A DNA stretch of 64,000 nucleotides from an uncultured Saprospiraceae bacterium (GCA_937959275.1 CALGLU010000058.1:118290-182289), one strand, 5' to 3'; shown: positions 51,795 to 62,151, counted from the stretch's first letter. Numbers and translations are program-made. The notes: generated by a model not told the origin, from the sequence alone.

Positions 51795-52841
51795 CTAGTT
51801 TGGGCAGGTTACAAAAGTTGTTTCTAAATCACCGTTGTTGTTGACGGTCATTCTGTAGCAGTTTCCATCAGGAGTGGTAAAGACGACACCACGACATGAT
51901 TCTTCTAGATAAACGTCGCCATCTTCAATATGGACGTCTGGTTTGATGTCTTGGTCGCATAAAGGTTCTTCACATAATCCTTCATTAGCTAATTCTGGAT
52001 ATCTGTAAATACCGTTTATAGAACCACCAGAAGCATAAGAATAATACGACAAATAAATTCTACTCCCGATTGATCCCAGAATAAACGGGGCAATAGTACC
52101 TCCTTTACCCTGAACTAATTCAAAACAGGTTAAAGGGACTGGATTTAAATCAGATGTTAATTGGAAGTGATCGCCGTAATCAATAGAAAAAACTTCTCCA
52201 TTTACATCTACCTCGTCAGTAGCACAAAATATGCTTGTTGTTGGCAGCGAAGAACTATAATTGGATTCAGAAATCGAAACAATAGTATTTATAATTGGAT
52301 CAAATTCATAATAGTAATATTCTACAGACGGACCAGCTGTATTTGTAAAAATATATACCTTATTGTTTGATTCATGAATTCGAATCGTATTTTGAATCGG
52401 TCCTGGAAATTGGTAATCATTAATAATTACTCCGCTTGAACTTAATCTATAAAGAAGGAGTTCGGTTTCCCCAAGTCCAAAGCCTACGAAATAATATTCT
52501 GAATTCACTGCTGTGATTCCGCGGCTATAAATAGACAAATTAGGGTCATTAAATATAGTTGTTGGCATATTATTAATTAAGCTAATTCTAGAGATTGATT
52601 GAAAGTCATATGCGTACAGTGATCCATTATATTCCATAGTAAGTTGTCCGGGTACTATAGAGGTTATAGTTTCAGATTGATTTAAAAAATAAATTATACC
52701 ATCACTTCCTTCAAAGTATAAACCATTGGTTTTACATATGACACTTCCACCCCTTATAATATTTGAATCAATAAGTGTTTGGCCAGATAATAAATTCCAA
52801 AATCCAGTAATAAGAATAAATAGAATGCAGTGATTTTTCAT
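51795..52841 (-). CDS. Secreted protein with C-terminal HIEDGDxYxEESCxGVxxTxPxGxCYR module
   Basis: 348 aa, signal peptide; C-terminus DVHIEDGDVYLEESCRGVVFTTPDGNCYRMTVNNNGDLETTFVTCPN. Confidence 0.65.
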   Translation of the reverse strand: MKNHCILFILITGFWNLLSGQTLIDSNIIRGGSVICKTNGLYFEGSDGIIYFLNQSETITSIVPGQLTMEYNGSLYAYDFQSISRISLINNMPTTIFNDPNLSIYSRGITAVNSEYYFVGFGLGETELLLYRLSSSGVIINDYQFPGPIQNTIRIHESNNKVYIFTNTAGPSVEYYYYEFDPIINTIVSISESNYSSSLPTTSIFCATDEVDVNGEVFSIDYGDHFQLTSDLNPVPLTCFELVQGKGGTIAPFILGSIGSRIYLSYYSYASGGSINGIYRYPELANEGLCEEPLCDQDIKPDVHIEDGDVYLEESCRGVVFTTPDGNCYRMTVNNNGDLETTFVTCPN

Positions 52842-52888
52842 AATAATTTAATTATTAAAGATTTAAAGATTATATGATTTTATAAATC

Positions 52889-52911
52889 GGAGCCTTGAGT
52901 TTCAAGGTTCC
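52889..52911 (-). terminator. Hairpin downstream of the 806-aa LamG gene
   Basis: GGAGCCTTGA-N3-TCAAGGTTCC, same context as 50790-50814. Confidence 0.6.
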
Positions 52912-52928
52912 TCATAGAGATTTTAATT

Positions 52929-55349
52929 TTAAGGACACTCAATTCCTTGAGCATATAAGAGGCCTGCATCGCTAACTTTTATTCTATAGCATGACCCATT
53001 TGGTGATTTGATAATCATCCCGAAACATTCATCATAGATATATAAATCGCCTTGTTCGATTTCGCTGAGGACATTTGGTGGACAGAAGTTGCAATTTGGA
53101 TCATCTGCTCCTTGCTCCACCACTAGCTGTAAGTAATCTGTCACCACACAGCCATTCGTTAAAGTCATGTCTAAACGAATATGATAGGTACCTCCAGTTT
53201 CAAAAGTGACAGTCTCAGAGGTATTGGTGGAATTTCCGATGGCATCAAATTCCCATTCCAAAGTATGAATATCTATGAGCGCATATCCACCTATAGGAAT
53301 AATGCCAAATTCATATTCTCCACATCCGACTTGTTTGTAGCTAATCGATGCCGAATAATCACTAAAGCGCATACATCCATTCACAGGTATTTCATTGCCA
53401 TCACAATCGCGGATCATAAAATTATATTCCCCATTTAAAGCTCCTGGTGAAACAGTATAGCTTCCAGTGTTACTTATCGTAGATAATAAAATATCTGGTT
53501 CAAGACCCTGGCATTGCATAGCTATAATATCTATATCGCAGTCACAGTCTTGACCTATCCAATTAATGTGGACAGGCGTATTAGGTCCGACACAGAGATC
53601 TTGTAAATCCTCTGTTTCGATTGGACCTTCATATTTGTTTCCAAAGTGATAGCCACCTTGTACTACAAAAGTGCCAAGAGTAACTTGATAATAATTATTA
53701 TTAGGAAGAGTACGTTCCCAATTAGGTTGATTGACTTCGCTAATCGCATAGGAGCCTGCAGATAAATTTCGAAAATAGTAAAATCCAAGATCGTCTGTAA
53801 ATTGGGTCTCTAAGACTTGACCATTACTTGGGTCTCTGAGTTGGATTTCCCAACCTGCTAAGCCCATTGATAATTCATAATCAGAATATTCACCATCACA
53901 ATTCTTGTCGTGAAACTTTTGACCTGTTATCACACTACCATCTCCATCGCAGCAACCATAATCAATAAAGGTGGCCCCAGAAATGGTTCCTTCTAAATTG
54001 AATCCCATTGCAACAGCGTTGGTATTTCTGACATCCCCTCTGATACAATATGTGCCTGCATCCAAATTGATTGATTCATTGACATCTAAAGCAGTTGATT
54101 GTTTATAATTTGCTTCACCAAAAGTATGAAGTGCATTACCCTGTGTGTCCGTAAGCAATACAGTGACTTCATCATCTGCTAATGCTTGGAAATCAAATAG
54201 TACATCACTGTTATCTTCTGACACACAGAAATATGTTTCATAACTGTAAGGTGGCAGAGGTGGTCGATTGTTTTCGTCTAAATTATTGCTATTAAAAGCG
54301 CTAATCCAGGTACTTGTTGGGAAATTCCCCCAAGCTCCATTTGGGCTTATACTAAATGGACTATAAGGCAAACTTATATTCGAAGTTGGTGCAGATGGTG
54401 GCGGTGGCATATTAACCAAGGTCCAATAACCTGTTTGTTGGCCTATAGGGTATAGTTGATTATTGGCATGATTGACTCCGGTGCTGATGTTGATTGTGTT
54501 TACAAAGCATTCTGTTGGAAGTATTGGTCCACATGGTAAATCATTACAAGTATCTTCCAACACGTTTATTTGTAAGTCATTTGTAATAAAGTTTGAGACA
54601 TTGCCATCCATTGTAAAACTGACAAGAGATCCATTATATCCATTTCCAGACCAATCACAAACTTCGGTTATAGCACTATTATCTTGATTAGGCACACCTT
54701 CACTAAATTTATAGTAGGTCACAAGTCCTGTTTCGTTTCCAACCAATTCAGTACCGCGATTATTTGTAATTTGACTTTGTGATCTAGCAAAATTCCAAAT
54801 TCTCACTTCATCCATTGATCCAGTTAATGAAGCAGATACTACTTCAGAAGTTCTCCCTAATTTAATTGTATTTGGTAAATCAAAAGTAGATGTTACATTA
54901 GTGACATAGCTATACATTAAATCATCCAGAAAGAGAGTAATATCATTTCCGTTCTTAGTCATAGCAAAATGATGCCATATGCCGTCTCTAACATTCACAC
55001 CAATAAATGGCCTTATCCAATCCTGACCACCATCAAAATATCTATCAACTACTCTTAATTCATCCACAACTTGGGTTATAGAAAATGGTTCATAGTTATT
55101 TGCTCCTACCCATTTAAAATATTTTCTTAATGCTAATTGTTCATTTGGATTCGGCTTAAACCAAAATTCTACAGTAAAATCGGCATTACCAGTTAATGCA
55201 GAATTTAAGATAACTTGATCACTATTTAAATCAAAACCTAAAACTTCATTGTCACAATTAGATTGTGCAGTCAGGTTCGTGGCTGACAAAATAAATACAA
55301 TAAAAATCAATTGGAAAATATTATTATAAATATACTTAAGTGTTTTCAT
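52929..55349 (-). CDS. Secreted LamG / SdrD_B-like adhesin-type protein
   Basis: NSALTGNADFTVEFWFKPN...HHFAMTKNGNDITLFLDD (LamG); ITGQKFHDKNCDGEYSDYELSMGLAGWEIQLRDPSNGQV..TDDLGFYYFRNLSAGSYAISE (SdrD_B); C-terminal DLYIYDECFGMIIKSPNGSCYRIKV. Confidence 0.78.
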   Translation of the reverse strand: MKTLKYIYNNIFQLIFIVFILSATNLTAQSNCDNEVLGFDLNSDQVILNSALTGNADFTVEFWFKPNPNEQLALRKYFKWVGANNYEPFSITQVVDELRVVDRYFDGGQDWIRPFIGVNVRDGIWHHFAMTKNGNDITLFLDDLMYSYVTNVTSTFDLPNTIKLGRTSEVVSASLTGSMDEVRIWNFARSQSQITNNRGTELVGNETGLVTYYKFSEGVPNQDNSAITEVCDWSGNGYNGSLVSFTMDGNVSNFITNDLQINVLEDTCNDLPCGPILPTECFVNTINISTGVNHANNQLYPIGQQTGYWTLVNMPPPPSAPTSNISLPYSPFSISPNGAWGNFPTSTWISAFNSNNLDENNRPPLPPYSYETYFCVSEDNSDVLFDFQALADDEVTVLLTDTQGNALHTFGEANYKQSTALDVNESINLDAGTYCIRGDVRNTNAVAMGFNLEGTISGATFIDYGCCDGDGSVITGQKFHDKNCDGEYSDYELSMGLAGWEIQLRDPSNGQVLETQFTDDLGFYYFRNLSAGSYAISEVNQPNWERTLPNNNYYQVTLGTFVVQGGYHFGNKYEGPIETEDLQDLCVGPNTPVHINWIGQDCDCDIDIIAMQCQGLEPDILLSTISNTGSYTVSPGALNGEYNFMIRDCDGNEIPVNGCMRFSDYSASISYKQVGCGEYEFGIIPIGGYALIDIHTLEWEFDAIGNSTNTSETVTFETGGTYHIRLDMTLTNGCVVTDYLQLVVEQGADDPNCNFCPPNVLSEIEQGDLYIYDECFGMIIKSPNGSCYRIKVSDAGLLYAQGIECP

Positions 55350-55569
55350 AAGAAAGTAGTTTTTGTCTGGCTATCGACTATGATGCCATAGACGTATAAA
55401 TGTTTTTTAGATGAGTTCGAACTATTAATTTCACTACAGAATTATCCCTATTCTTCGTGATTTAAAACACAAAAAAATCAACTTCCCCCACAATATTTTT
55501 CAGTATTCTTTTTGTAATTCACTGATAATCAGTATATTCAACTAAGAAATAACACCTGAAGATTAAGCC

Positions 55570-56943
55570 ATGACTTCCAAATTAATCTCTTGCTTAGCCG
55601 TTCTTTCAAAAGAAGAATGGAGCTCTTTTCGAAAATATCTGTTGATGAAAACAGGTGAGGAATCTGATAATTATCACTTATTCAAAACATTCCAGAAGCG
55701 AAAATCGAAACTAGCAGACATGAAGAATGCTGACCAAATTTGGCAAGGTGAATTTAGCCAGATGAGTCAGAAATCATTTGCTAATCTCATGTCAAGAGTT
55801 ACTGGCTGGCTAGAAGAATGGCTTGTGTTTTTTGATGCACAGAAACATAACTATCAGCAACAGGTAGAACTTGTAGAAGCCTATAATAAAAGAGGATTGT
55901 ATACACTCGCAGATAAGGTGTACCATAAAATTTTAAAGGAGATGAATGCAGAGGAGAAAGAGTCTATTGAACGGGATAGCGCTCTTGCATCATTGTACAA
56001 AGCACAATATTATAGTGACAATCCAATTAAATATGCTTTAGGAACAGAGCTCTTAGAATATGTTGTGCATTCCTATACTAATTATTCAAATAAGCAATCT
56101 GCAATCTATCTAGCAGAACTATTTAACTGGGGAGAAATTAAGCACGTTGATTTTATAACAGAAAAAAAACGCATTGATCACAGCATTAATAGAAATGAAC
56201 TACCATTAGCTTATTCTTTACTCTTGGAACTAGTTAGTAAAAAAGAAGCAACATATTTATATCAACTCACAGATGAAATATTCAATAACAACATTCAGCA
56301 AGAGAGTATTATTCATATGCTTGTCATTATGTACAGTATTAACTATTATTTGAAATTATTTAATAAAGGGTCAATCGATGATCCTGAATTATTAATTCGA
56401 CTGTATAATTATGCTATGAAAACTGGTGCCTTATTTACAAACGGGAAAATTCCAATTGTGCGATTTCATAATACTGTTAATGCGATTTCAACATGCGTGC
56501 CTCAAAAAGACTGTGATGCCTTTATAGAAATGTGGGCTGATCGAGTAAGTGCAGCGGATATAGAGTCCAGCAAGAGAGTTGCCTTAGCTTTGTCTCATTT
56601 CTATTATGAAAATTATTCCAAAATTGTTCCATTATTACAAGGGATACACTATGAAGACGTCTATGTTAAAATTCGGTCCAATTCCTTGCTACTTATTGCC
56701 TATTATGAAGAAGGTGAAGCATACGATGATGTACTAATCAATCATATATTTAATCTGAGAAGGCAGCTAAAAAGACTTAAAGCTAAGCTGAGTCTTAGAA
56801 CTTTTCATGCACACTATAACTTATGCGACTTTGTTGAAAAACTTGCCGAAATAAGCTGGAGAAAAGAAGGACAGTTAGATCACACGACATACCCCTATCT
56901 ATTTTTTCGAAACTGGGCCAAGACTAAATCGTCTGCGCAGTAA
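55570..56943 (+). CDS. Hypothetical helical-repeat protein, 457 aa
   Basis: Long intact ORF, Leu/Glu/Lys-rich, TPR-like; no family recognised. Confidence 0.6.
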   Translation: MTSKLISCLAVLSKEEWSSFRKYLLMKTGEESDNYHLFKTFQKRKSKLADMKNADQIWQGEFSQMSQKSFANLMSRVTGWLEEWLVFFDAQKHNYQQQVELVEAYNKRGLYTLADKVYHKILKEMNAEEKESIERDSALASLYKAQYYSDNPIKYALGTELLEYVVHSYTNYSNKQSAIYLAELFNWGEIKHVDFITEKKRIDHSINRNELPLAYSLLLELVSKKEATYLYQLTDEIFNNNIQQESIIHMLVIMYSINYYLKLFNKGSIDDPELLIRLYNYAMKTGALFTNGKIPIVRFHNTVNAISTCVPQKDCDAFIEMWADRVSAADIESSKRVALALSHFYYENYSKIVPLLQGIHYEDVYVKIRSNSLLLIAYYEEGEAYDDVLINHIFNLRRQLKRLKAKLSLRTFHAHYNLCDFVEKLAEISWRKEGQLDHTTYPYLFFRNWAKTKSSAQ

Positions 56944-56965
56944 AGGAATAGATGTACAATTAAAA

Positions 56966-56992
56966 AGGGCCAGACATTTAGAGTCCAGCCCC
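56966..56992 (-). terminator. Minus-strand intrinsic terminator downstream of a 25-aa ORF
   Basis: Minus RNA GGGgCUGGAC...GUCUGGCCC pairs with two G-U wobbles (A-C mismatches on plus), followed by TTTTTAATT. Confidence 0.7.
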
Positions 56993-57002
56993 TTATTCTT
57001 AA

Positions 57003-57080
57003 TTAAATTCCTTCGCAATCTTCACCTATGATAGAGCTGATCCACCACATGAAGTCTAGAAGTTCTTGAAATACGTCCAT
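57003..57080 (-). CDS. Candidate small protein, 25 aa
   Basis: MDVFQELLDFMWWISSIIGEDCEGI*, stop ~10 nt before the minus-strand terminator; below the ORF-track length cutoff. Confidence 0.5.
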   Translation of the reverse strand: MDVFQELLDFMWWISSIIGEDCEGI

Positions 57081-57201
57081 GATATTTAAGTTTGTGAGTT
57101 AAAAAATTAGCTCACGGCTTATCCATCACTTGTGGCCACAGAATGAAATGACATTCCGCTTACTAGTAGAGTAAAAAACATTGAAAAATCATTGTTCGAT
57201 C

Positions 57202-57293
57202 AAAGGGTCTAGAATCTTGAAGGAAGTTGAATAGGTTATTTTACTTCATACTACTAAAGTATGTTCTCTTTAAACTTAATGAGACCCCCTTTT
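57202..57293 (-). ncRNA. Candidate structured leader/RNA upstream of the 25-aa ORF
   Basis: Minus-strand AAAGGG(GG)TCT/AGACCCTTT closing stem enclosing CATACT-N5-AGTATG hairpin and a GAAG/CTTC pairing. Confidence 0.35.
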
Positions 57294-57536
57294 TAAATCT
57301 GGTATTCTTCCAATCAAAAGTGGTGTTATTGATTTGGTACTTGGAATTTACCAATCCAGCAAATAATATATTCTTAGGTGCTTAAAAGTCAATTTCTAAT
57401 TTAGGAATCAGAATAAATTCCCTTGAGAATTATTATTATAGAACCGAGCTTTAAGCTCACAAAGTTGAAATTGATTCTAAAAAAGTAGAAGATAGACTAC
57501 TTTCTATTCGTACGAATGAAGGCATTAGTATTAAGC

Positions 57537-60404
57537 TTATAGCGCTATTCTTACTCTAATATATGTCCCTTCATCTGAGGGTAGCTCTTCAATTGAATAT
57601 ACATCAGAACTCGCCTTATTAATATGAGCTAATCTCTTTTGGGTGATGCTCATACCTAGAGATCTATGTTTTTTAGATAGTTTATTCTTGATATTGCCAG
57701 ATCCATTATCCTTGATGTCGATGAGGAGCGTGGTATCTTCTTCGTGGAAATCGATGTTAATCATACCGTCAGATGTTAATCCTTTCATGCCGTGTATGAC
57801 GGCATTCTCAACAAAGGGTTGGATGAGCATGGGAGGGATTTCGATCTCTTCTGGATACAAGTCATTAGAATTGGTAATCTCGTAGTCGAAACTGTGATCG
57901 GCTCTAAGCTGCTCCAAGGCTAGGTAATTTTCTAAAATCAATATCTCTTGATCGAGTCTGATTTGTGAATCGACTGAGGCGTTGAGATTAAGCCGAATAA
58001 GCTTGGCAAACTTACCTAAGTATTCCATGGCTTGTTCTTTTTCGTTATCCATGATGAAGCTTTGGATGGAGTTGAGGCAATTAAAAATGAAGTGAGGATT
58101 CATCTGGGCTTGAAGGGCTGATTTTTCGAGTTGGTTTAATTCATTTTTGATACGTAGGGCTTGAGTGAGTTGGCCGACTCTATATCTATATAGGAAAAAC
58201 CCTAGACTTATCAAACTTAATCCAGCTAAGCTATAAAACCAGTATGTGCGCCACCAAGGTGGATTGATCTCAAAATCGAACTTAGTCATTTCTGTCATCT
58301 CTCCTGATGGCAAAATGCCTTGGACAACGTATTGGTAATCATCTGGTGGGAGGAATGGGAATTCGACTTCTGCCCCATTTTCGACGATGGTCCACTCTGG
58401 GTAGTGTGGGAGCAGCTTGTATCTGACAGATGATAAATCTGCATTGTGCCAGTTATTGGTGTAATATGTGAGGGCAACTTCATTTTGTGTATAGTGCAAA
58501 TCTAGACCATTAGTTAAATCGACTGATCGATGATCGAATACTTCTCTATTGATTTTAAGTTCATCAAACTTAAGTGTATAGTTATTGGTGTCTGTGAATG
58601 CTTCATGGATGTGATAGCTTGTGACATACTTTTCGGCTACGTGTATGACTGAGTCTTGTATAGCGAATACGGGTGTGTGCTCAAATCGATCTTTGGTGAA
58701 GTATTTGAGTTCCGCAGTTTCTATGTGATATCTTGCTAGCTTGTTTTCTATTGACATGTAAAGGTATCCGTCTTGGTAGTCAATTTCTGAGATTGTTTTG
58801 TTGTCTATTTCCCAAGGGGCGGTGGCGAGTTTTGAGACTTTGTAAGTACTGTCTATTTTGTATAGACCGGAGTTGGTGGCGCAGTAAAAGTTGTTTTGGA
58901 GAGAGTCGTTGGTGACTTGGTTTAAATATGATCCTACGTTTATCAAGGTATCAATAGATGGGCCATTTATCCAAAATTCAGACGTATTTAAAAAATAAGA
59001 TTTATAAGTATTTGTAAAAGGTCCAAAACCAAATATTTCACCTTCATATTTACAACTTTCCCGTTTTTCAAACCTAAGCTCATTCAAGCTTGAAGAAAAC
59101 AAATGAAAATTTGCAATTACATACAATGAATCTTTAAACATTTTTTTATCCATAATCCTTTGTCCAAACTCGAAGGGAACCATCTTAAAATCACGATTTG
59201 TAAAGGTGTAATTTCTAATCTGGAAATTTCCAAAAACTAGTGCATTTAGTGAGTCTATAATTTCTATATCAAGAATCTGCTTAAGATCGATATTTTTAGA
59301 ATTAACAATCTCTATTTTAGGCATATTAGAATCCAAGCCATCAACAACGAATTTATTTTTTTTATCTGTATAGACCACTAAATCTTCATAATGATCAAAT
59401 TTCAACCAATTATTAGCAGCTTTTATTTTTTTTGAGATCAACTCATCTACATTTGAAACGATTTGAATGCCAACATCATAATAGGACAACCATAGGCGAT
59501 TAACTTTATCCACAAAAATATCAGCAGGACTATTTGTCAATAGTTGCACACCGTCACTTTCATCAGTTAATAGTTGGCTATATTCATTTTTCAACAAATC
59601 AAAAACAAACACGCCATCACCTTTTGTTGATATTAACAAATTGTTTTTAAATAAAAAGGCAATATTAAATTCAATGTTAGGAGAAGGGTAGATCGTAGAT
59701 AAACACGGATCAGTCATATCAAGGTTTATCAATCCTATATTTGAAATCAAGAATATTTCAGTCTTATAAAAAAGAACTTGACTAACTTGAATTTCTTTTT
59801 CATAAAATTCACAATCTGTAAATTTTACTATTTTCTTTACCCAATCATTACTTTTTTTCCAAATCTCAACACCATCATTTAACAACCACGGACATGCTAC
59901 AATTAGGTCACCTTTAACCCCAAAACGCATACCATAGGATAGCCCAATAATTTCTACTATTCGCTTTTGACCAGTATCATAAACCAATATGGTGTCACCT
60001 GCTTTTAAATAGATAAAACTTTTAATTGATGCAAATACATGATACCCTTCATCAATAATTTCATTATCAATTTGTAATTGAAAACTTTTAAACTTTTGAA
60101 CGCTAGCATCAAAATAACAAATACTGTTATATGTAGAAGTCCAAAAACCCCCTTCTAAGTCTTTAAACAAAGCGCTTTGTAGTACTTCGTCATTCAGTCC
60201 ACTTAATGTATCATTTAATTTAAAGTGCGTTGTACCAATCCCATTAAATCTATTCCATCCATCATTTGTGCTCGCAATCCATATATCATTTTTGAATTCA
60301 GTAATAAACGTATTGAACTTGGGAGATAAAAGATCAATTTGATGTTGGCCGTTTACTTGACCAATTAAAAATACATTAAATAATAACACTATCCGATAGA
60401 GCAA
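57537..60404 (-). CDS. Propeller-type sensor histidine kinase (Y_Y_Y + PF06580/LytS-like)
   Basis: 955 aa; N-terminal propeller; YQYVVQGILPSGEM; TM; LQAQMNPHFIFNCLNSIQSFI..EKEQAMEYLGKFAKLIR; MLIQPFVENAVIHGM. Confidence 0.88.
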   Translation of the reverse strand: MLYRIVLLFNVFLIGQVNGQHQIDLLSPKFNTFITEFKNDIWIASTNDGWNRFNGIGTTHFKLNDTLSGLNDEVLQSALFKDLEGGFWTSTYNSICYFDASVQKFKSFQLQIDNEIIDEGYHVFASIKSFIYLKAGDTILVYDTGQKRIVEIIGLSYGMRFGVKGDLIVACPWLLNDGVEIWKKSNDWVKKIVKFTDCEFYEKEIQVSQVLFYKTEIFLISNIGLINLDMTDPCLSTIYPSPNIEFNIAFLFKNNLLISTKGDGVFVFDLLKNEYSQLLTDESDGVQLLTNSPADIFVDKVNRLWLSYYDVGIQIVSNVDELISKKIKAANNWLKFDHYEDLVVYTDKKNKFVVDGLDSNMPKIEIVNSKNIDLKQILDIEIIDSLNALVFGNFQIRNYTFTNRDFKMVPFEFGQRIMDKKMFKDSLYVIANFHLFSSSLNELRFEKRESCKYEGEIFGFGPFTNTYKSYFLNTSEFWINGPSIDTLINVGSYLNQVTNDSLQNNFYCATNSGLYKIDSTYKVSKLATAPWEIDNKTISEIDYQDGYLYMSIENKLARYHIETAELKYFTKDRFEHTPVFAIQDSVIHVAEKYVTSYHIHEAFTDTNNYTLKFDELKINREVFDHRSVDLTNGLDLHYTQNEVALTYYTNNWHNADLSSVRYKLLPHYPEWTIVENGAEVEFPFLPPDDYQYVVQGILPSGEMTEMTKFDFEINPPWWRTYWFYSLAGLSLISLGFFLYRYRVGQLTQALRIKNELNQLEKSALQAQMNPHFIFNCLNSIQSFIMDNEKEQAMEYLGKFAKLIRLNLNASVDSQIRLDQEILILENYLALEQLRADHSFDYEITNSNDLYPEEIEIPPMLIQPFVENAVIHGMKGLTSDGMINIDFHEEDTTLLIDIKDNGSGNIKNKLSKKHRSLGMSITQKRLAHINKASSDVYSIEELPSDEGTYIRVRIAL

Positions 60405-60423
60405 GATTACGGTTTTTACAAGC

Positions 60424-61332
60424 TTATTGTGGTATCCAATGTGGTGGGCAAGGCATTGCTAAATGCTCTGCAGGAATCGCATGGTTAATTGCTGCAACAC
60501 CACGTTCAAGCACAACATTTGATTGAACAATACCATCCTCAACAACTTTAAAACCAGTAAATTTTAAAGTAAAATAATTTTCATTTTGTCCAGAAGATAG
60601 TTGATTATTTGAATTCTCATAAACGTGGTAATTACCTGTACTTATTTTTGTTCCAGAAACACCAATGTATTCAGTTTCATTATAAAGCAATATTTGCATT
60701 AGGTCATGGTAACCAATAAAAGAATCTTCCAATCCGATAGGACAAGGATTATTTTGTGCAAAATTCATGCAAAATTGAAAATCAGTATCTAAAATTCCAT
60801 TATCCTGTTCGTACATGTACGTAGAAGGCAAAGTAATAATGCTGGTATTGGAATTAATATTTAGAGATACAGGAGAACGTTTAATTCTAATTGGGTTTAG
60901 CCCTGGATTACAAACACGTTCCTTATAGTCTGAATTTGAAATATCAATAAAGTCATTCGTATACAAAGGTTTTGAATATGCTGGGATTATATCTAAAACA
61001 TAAGTATTATTCCCAGTAGCAGAAGGCTTTATATAAAACCCTTCCAATGAAAATCTTGCATCATTTACTTTATTAGGGCAATAAGCTTGTGACCATGCCT
61101 TATTTAAAAGAAAAATAAAGTCTTCCTTTTTAAAAAGTATCATTTTGAAATTCCCCACATTCATGTCACTTTCACAACAGTCACAACACGTTATTCCTTC
61201 TGAAACATAAGTAGGCGGACATTCCGGGCATTGATCACAAGTTGGGCATGGATTAAAAAACCAGCACCAAAAAGAAAATCCAATAGCTATTGGTGCTAAT
61301 ATTGTCAAAATATTTCTAACTGAATTACTCAT
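60424..61332 (-). CDS. Membrane-anchored Cys-rich protein ending in PCPPHWIPQ (X3)
   Basis: 302 aa; N-terminal TM then CPTCDQCPECPPTYVSEGITCCDCC; C-terminus AEHLAMPCPPHWIPQ*. Confidence 0.7.
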   Translation of the reverse strand: MSNSVRNILTILAPIAIGFSFWCWFFNPCPTCDQCPECPPTYVSEGITCCDCCESDMNVGNFKMILFKKEDFIFLLNKAWSQAYCPNKVNDARFSLEGFYIKPSATGNNTYVLDIIPAYSKPLYTNDFIDISNSDYKERVCNPGLNPIRIKRSPVSLNINSNTSIITLPSTYMYEQDNGILDTDFQFCMNFAQNNPCPIGLEDSFIGYHDLMQILLYNETEYIGVSGTKISTGNYHVYENSNNQLSSGQNENYFTLKFTGFKVVEDGIVQSNVVLERGVAAINHAIPAEHLAMPCPPHWIPQ

Positions 61333-61422
61333 ATAGTATTCTTTATTTAAATAACAAATCCTTCTTCCGCTCCACCAACATTAATTTATAAACCTGTCAA
61401 CTATAAAATATTTACACAAAAT

Positions 61423-62151
61423 CTAAATCCTAGGACTAGGAATTCTAGATTCAGTAATCTTAAATTTTATCTCCTTAATTTTACCTGTGCTCTTTTTCAA
61501 AGTTTCTGGGATCCAATGTGGTGGACATGGTGGAGCGATCAAAGACAATGGCTGTGCAGGTGGATTTCCTGATCTACCACCTGAAGAAGTTGAAGCCGGT
61601 GCTGGTTCATAGACCAAAATGGTATTCTCACCTCGTCCACCACAAATAATTTTTAAAATATCATAGTCCTGATGGTGTGATTTTTTCCATATTGAGTTTT
61701 CAAAGTTTAAAGTTGCATGAGAAAAATAGTACCAATTACAATATTTTATAGTTTCATTGAAATTCCCGTATTCTAAGAAGAAAAAATCAAAACTTGCATT
61801 CAACGATGCAATGTGATGCGGTTTAAACATTTCTTCGTGAAAAAAGTCTAGCCCATGAGTTGCGACGTCATAAACTTCTGGATCCCCCCCATCATATACA
61901 TTGCAATGTCTTTGTTCATTATTAGTTAACTCCATTGGAGCACTGTTTGCCTTATTTGTGTGACTATGATAAACTTTAGTAAACTCAAAACAACATTGAT
62001 TTGATGTATCTCCGACCAACTTTATGATCCAACCTCTTAGATCGCAATGGTTTGGATGCTTTATTGGTTTTTTATTGCTCATTGATTTATAGCCAAGAGC
62101 AATGAGTAAATCCGAACTACTAACTTTTATGAAACTATGTAAACCTGACAT
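61423..62151 (-). CDS. Uncharacterised protein with APPCPPHWIPE motif (X2)
   Basis: 242 aa; paralog of 62252-63010 (FFFLEYGNFNETIK, LKI-CGG, LIAPPCPPHWIPE). Confidence 0.7.
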   Translation of the reverse strand: MSGLHSFIKVSSSDLLIALGYKSMSNKKPIKHPNHCDLRGWIIKLVGDTSNQCCFEFTKVYHSHTNKANSAPMELTNNEQRHCNVYDGGDPEVYDVATHGLDFFHEEMFKPHHIASLNASFDFFFLEYGNFNETIKYCNWYYFSHATLNFENSIWKKSHHQDYDILKIICGGRGENTILVYEPAPASTSSGGRSGNPPAQPLSLIAPPCPPHWIPETLKKSTGKIKEIKFKITESRIPSPRI

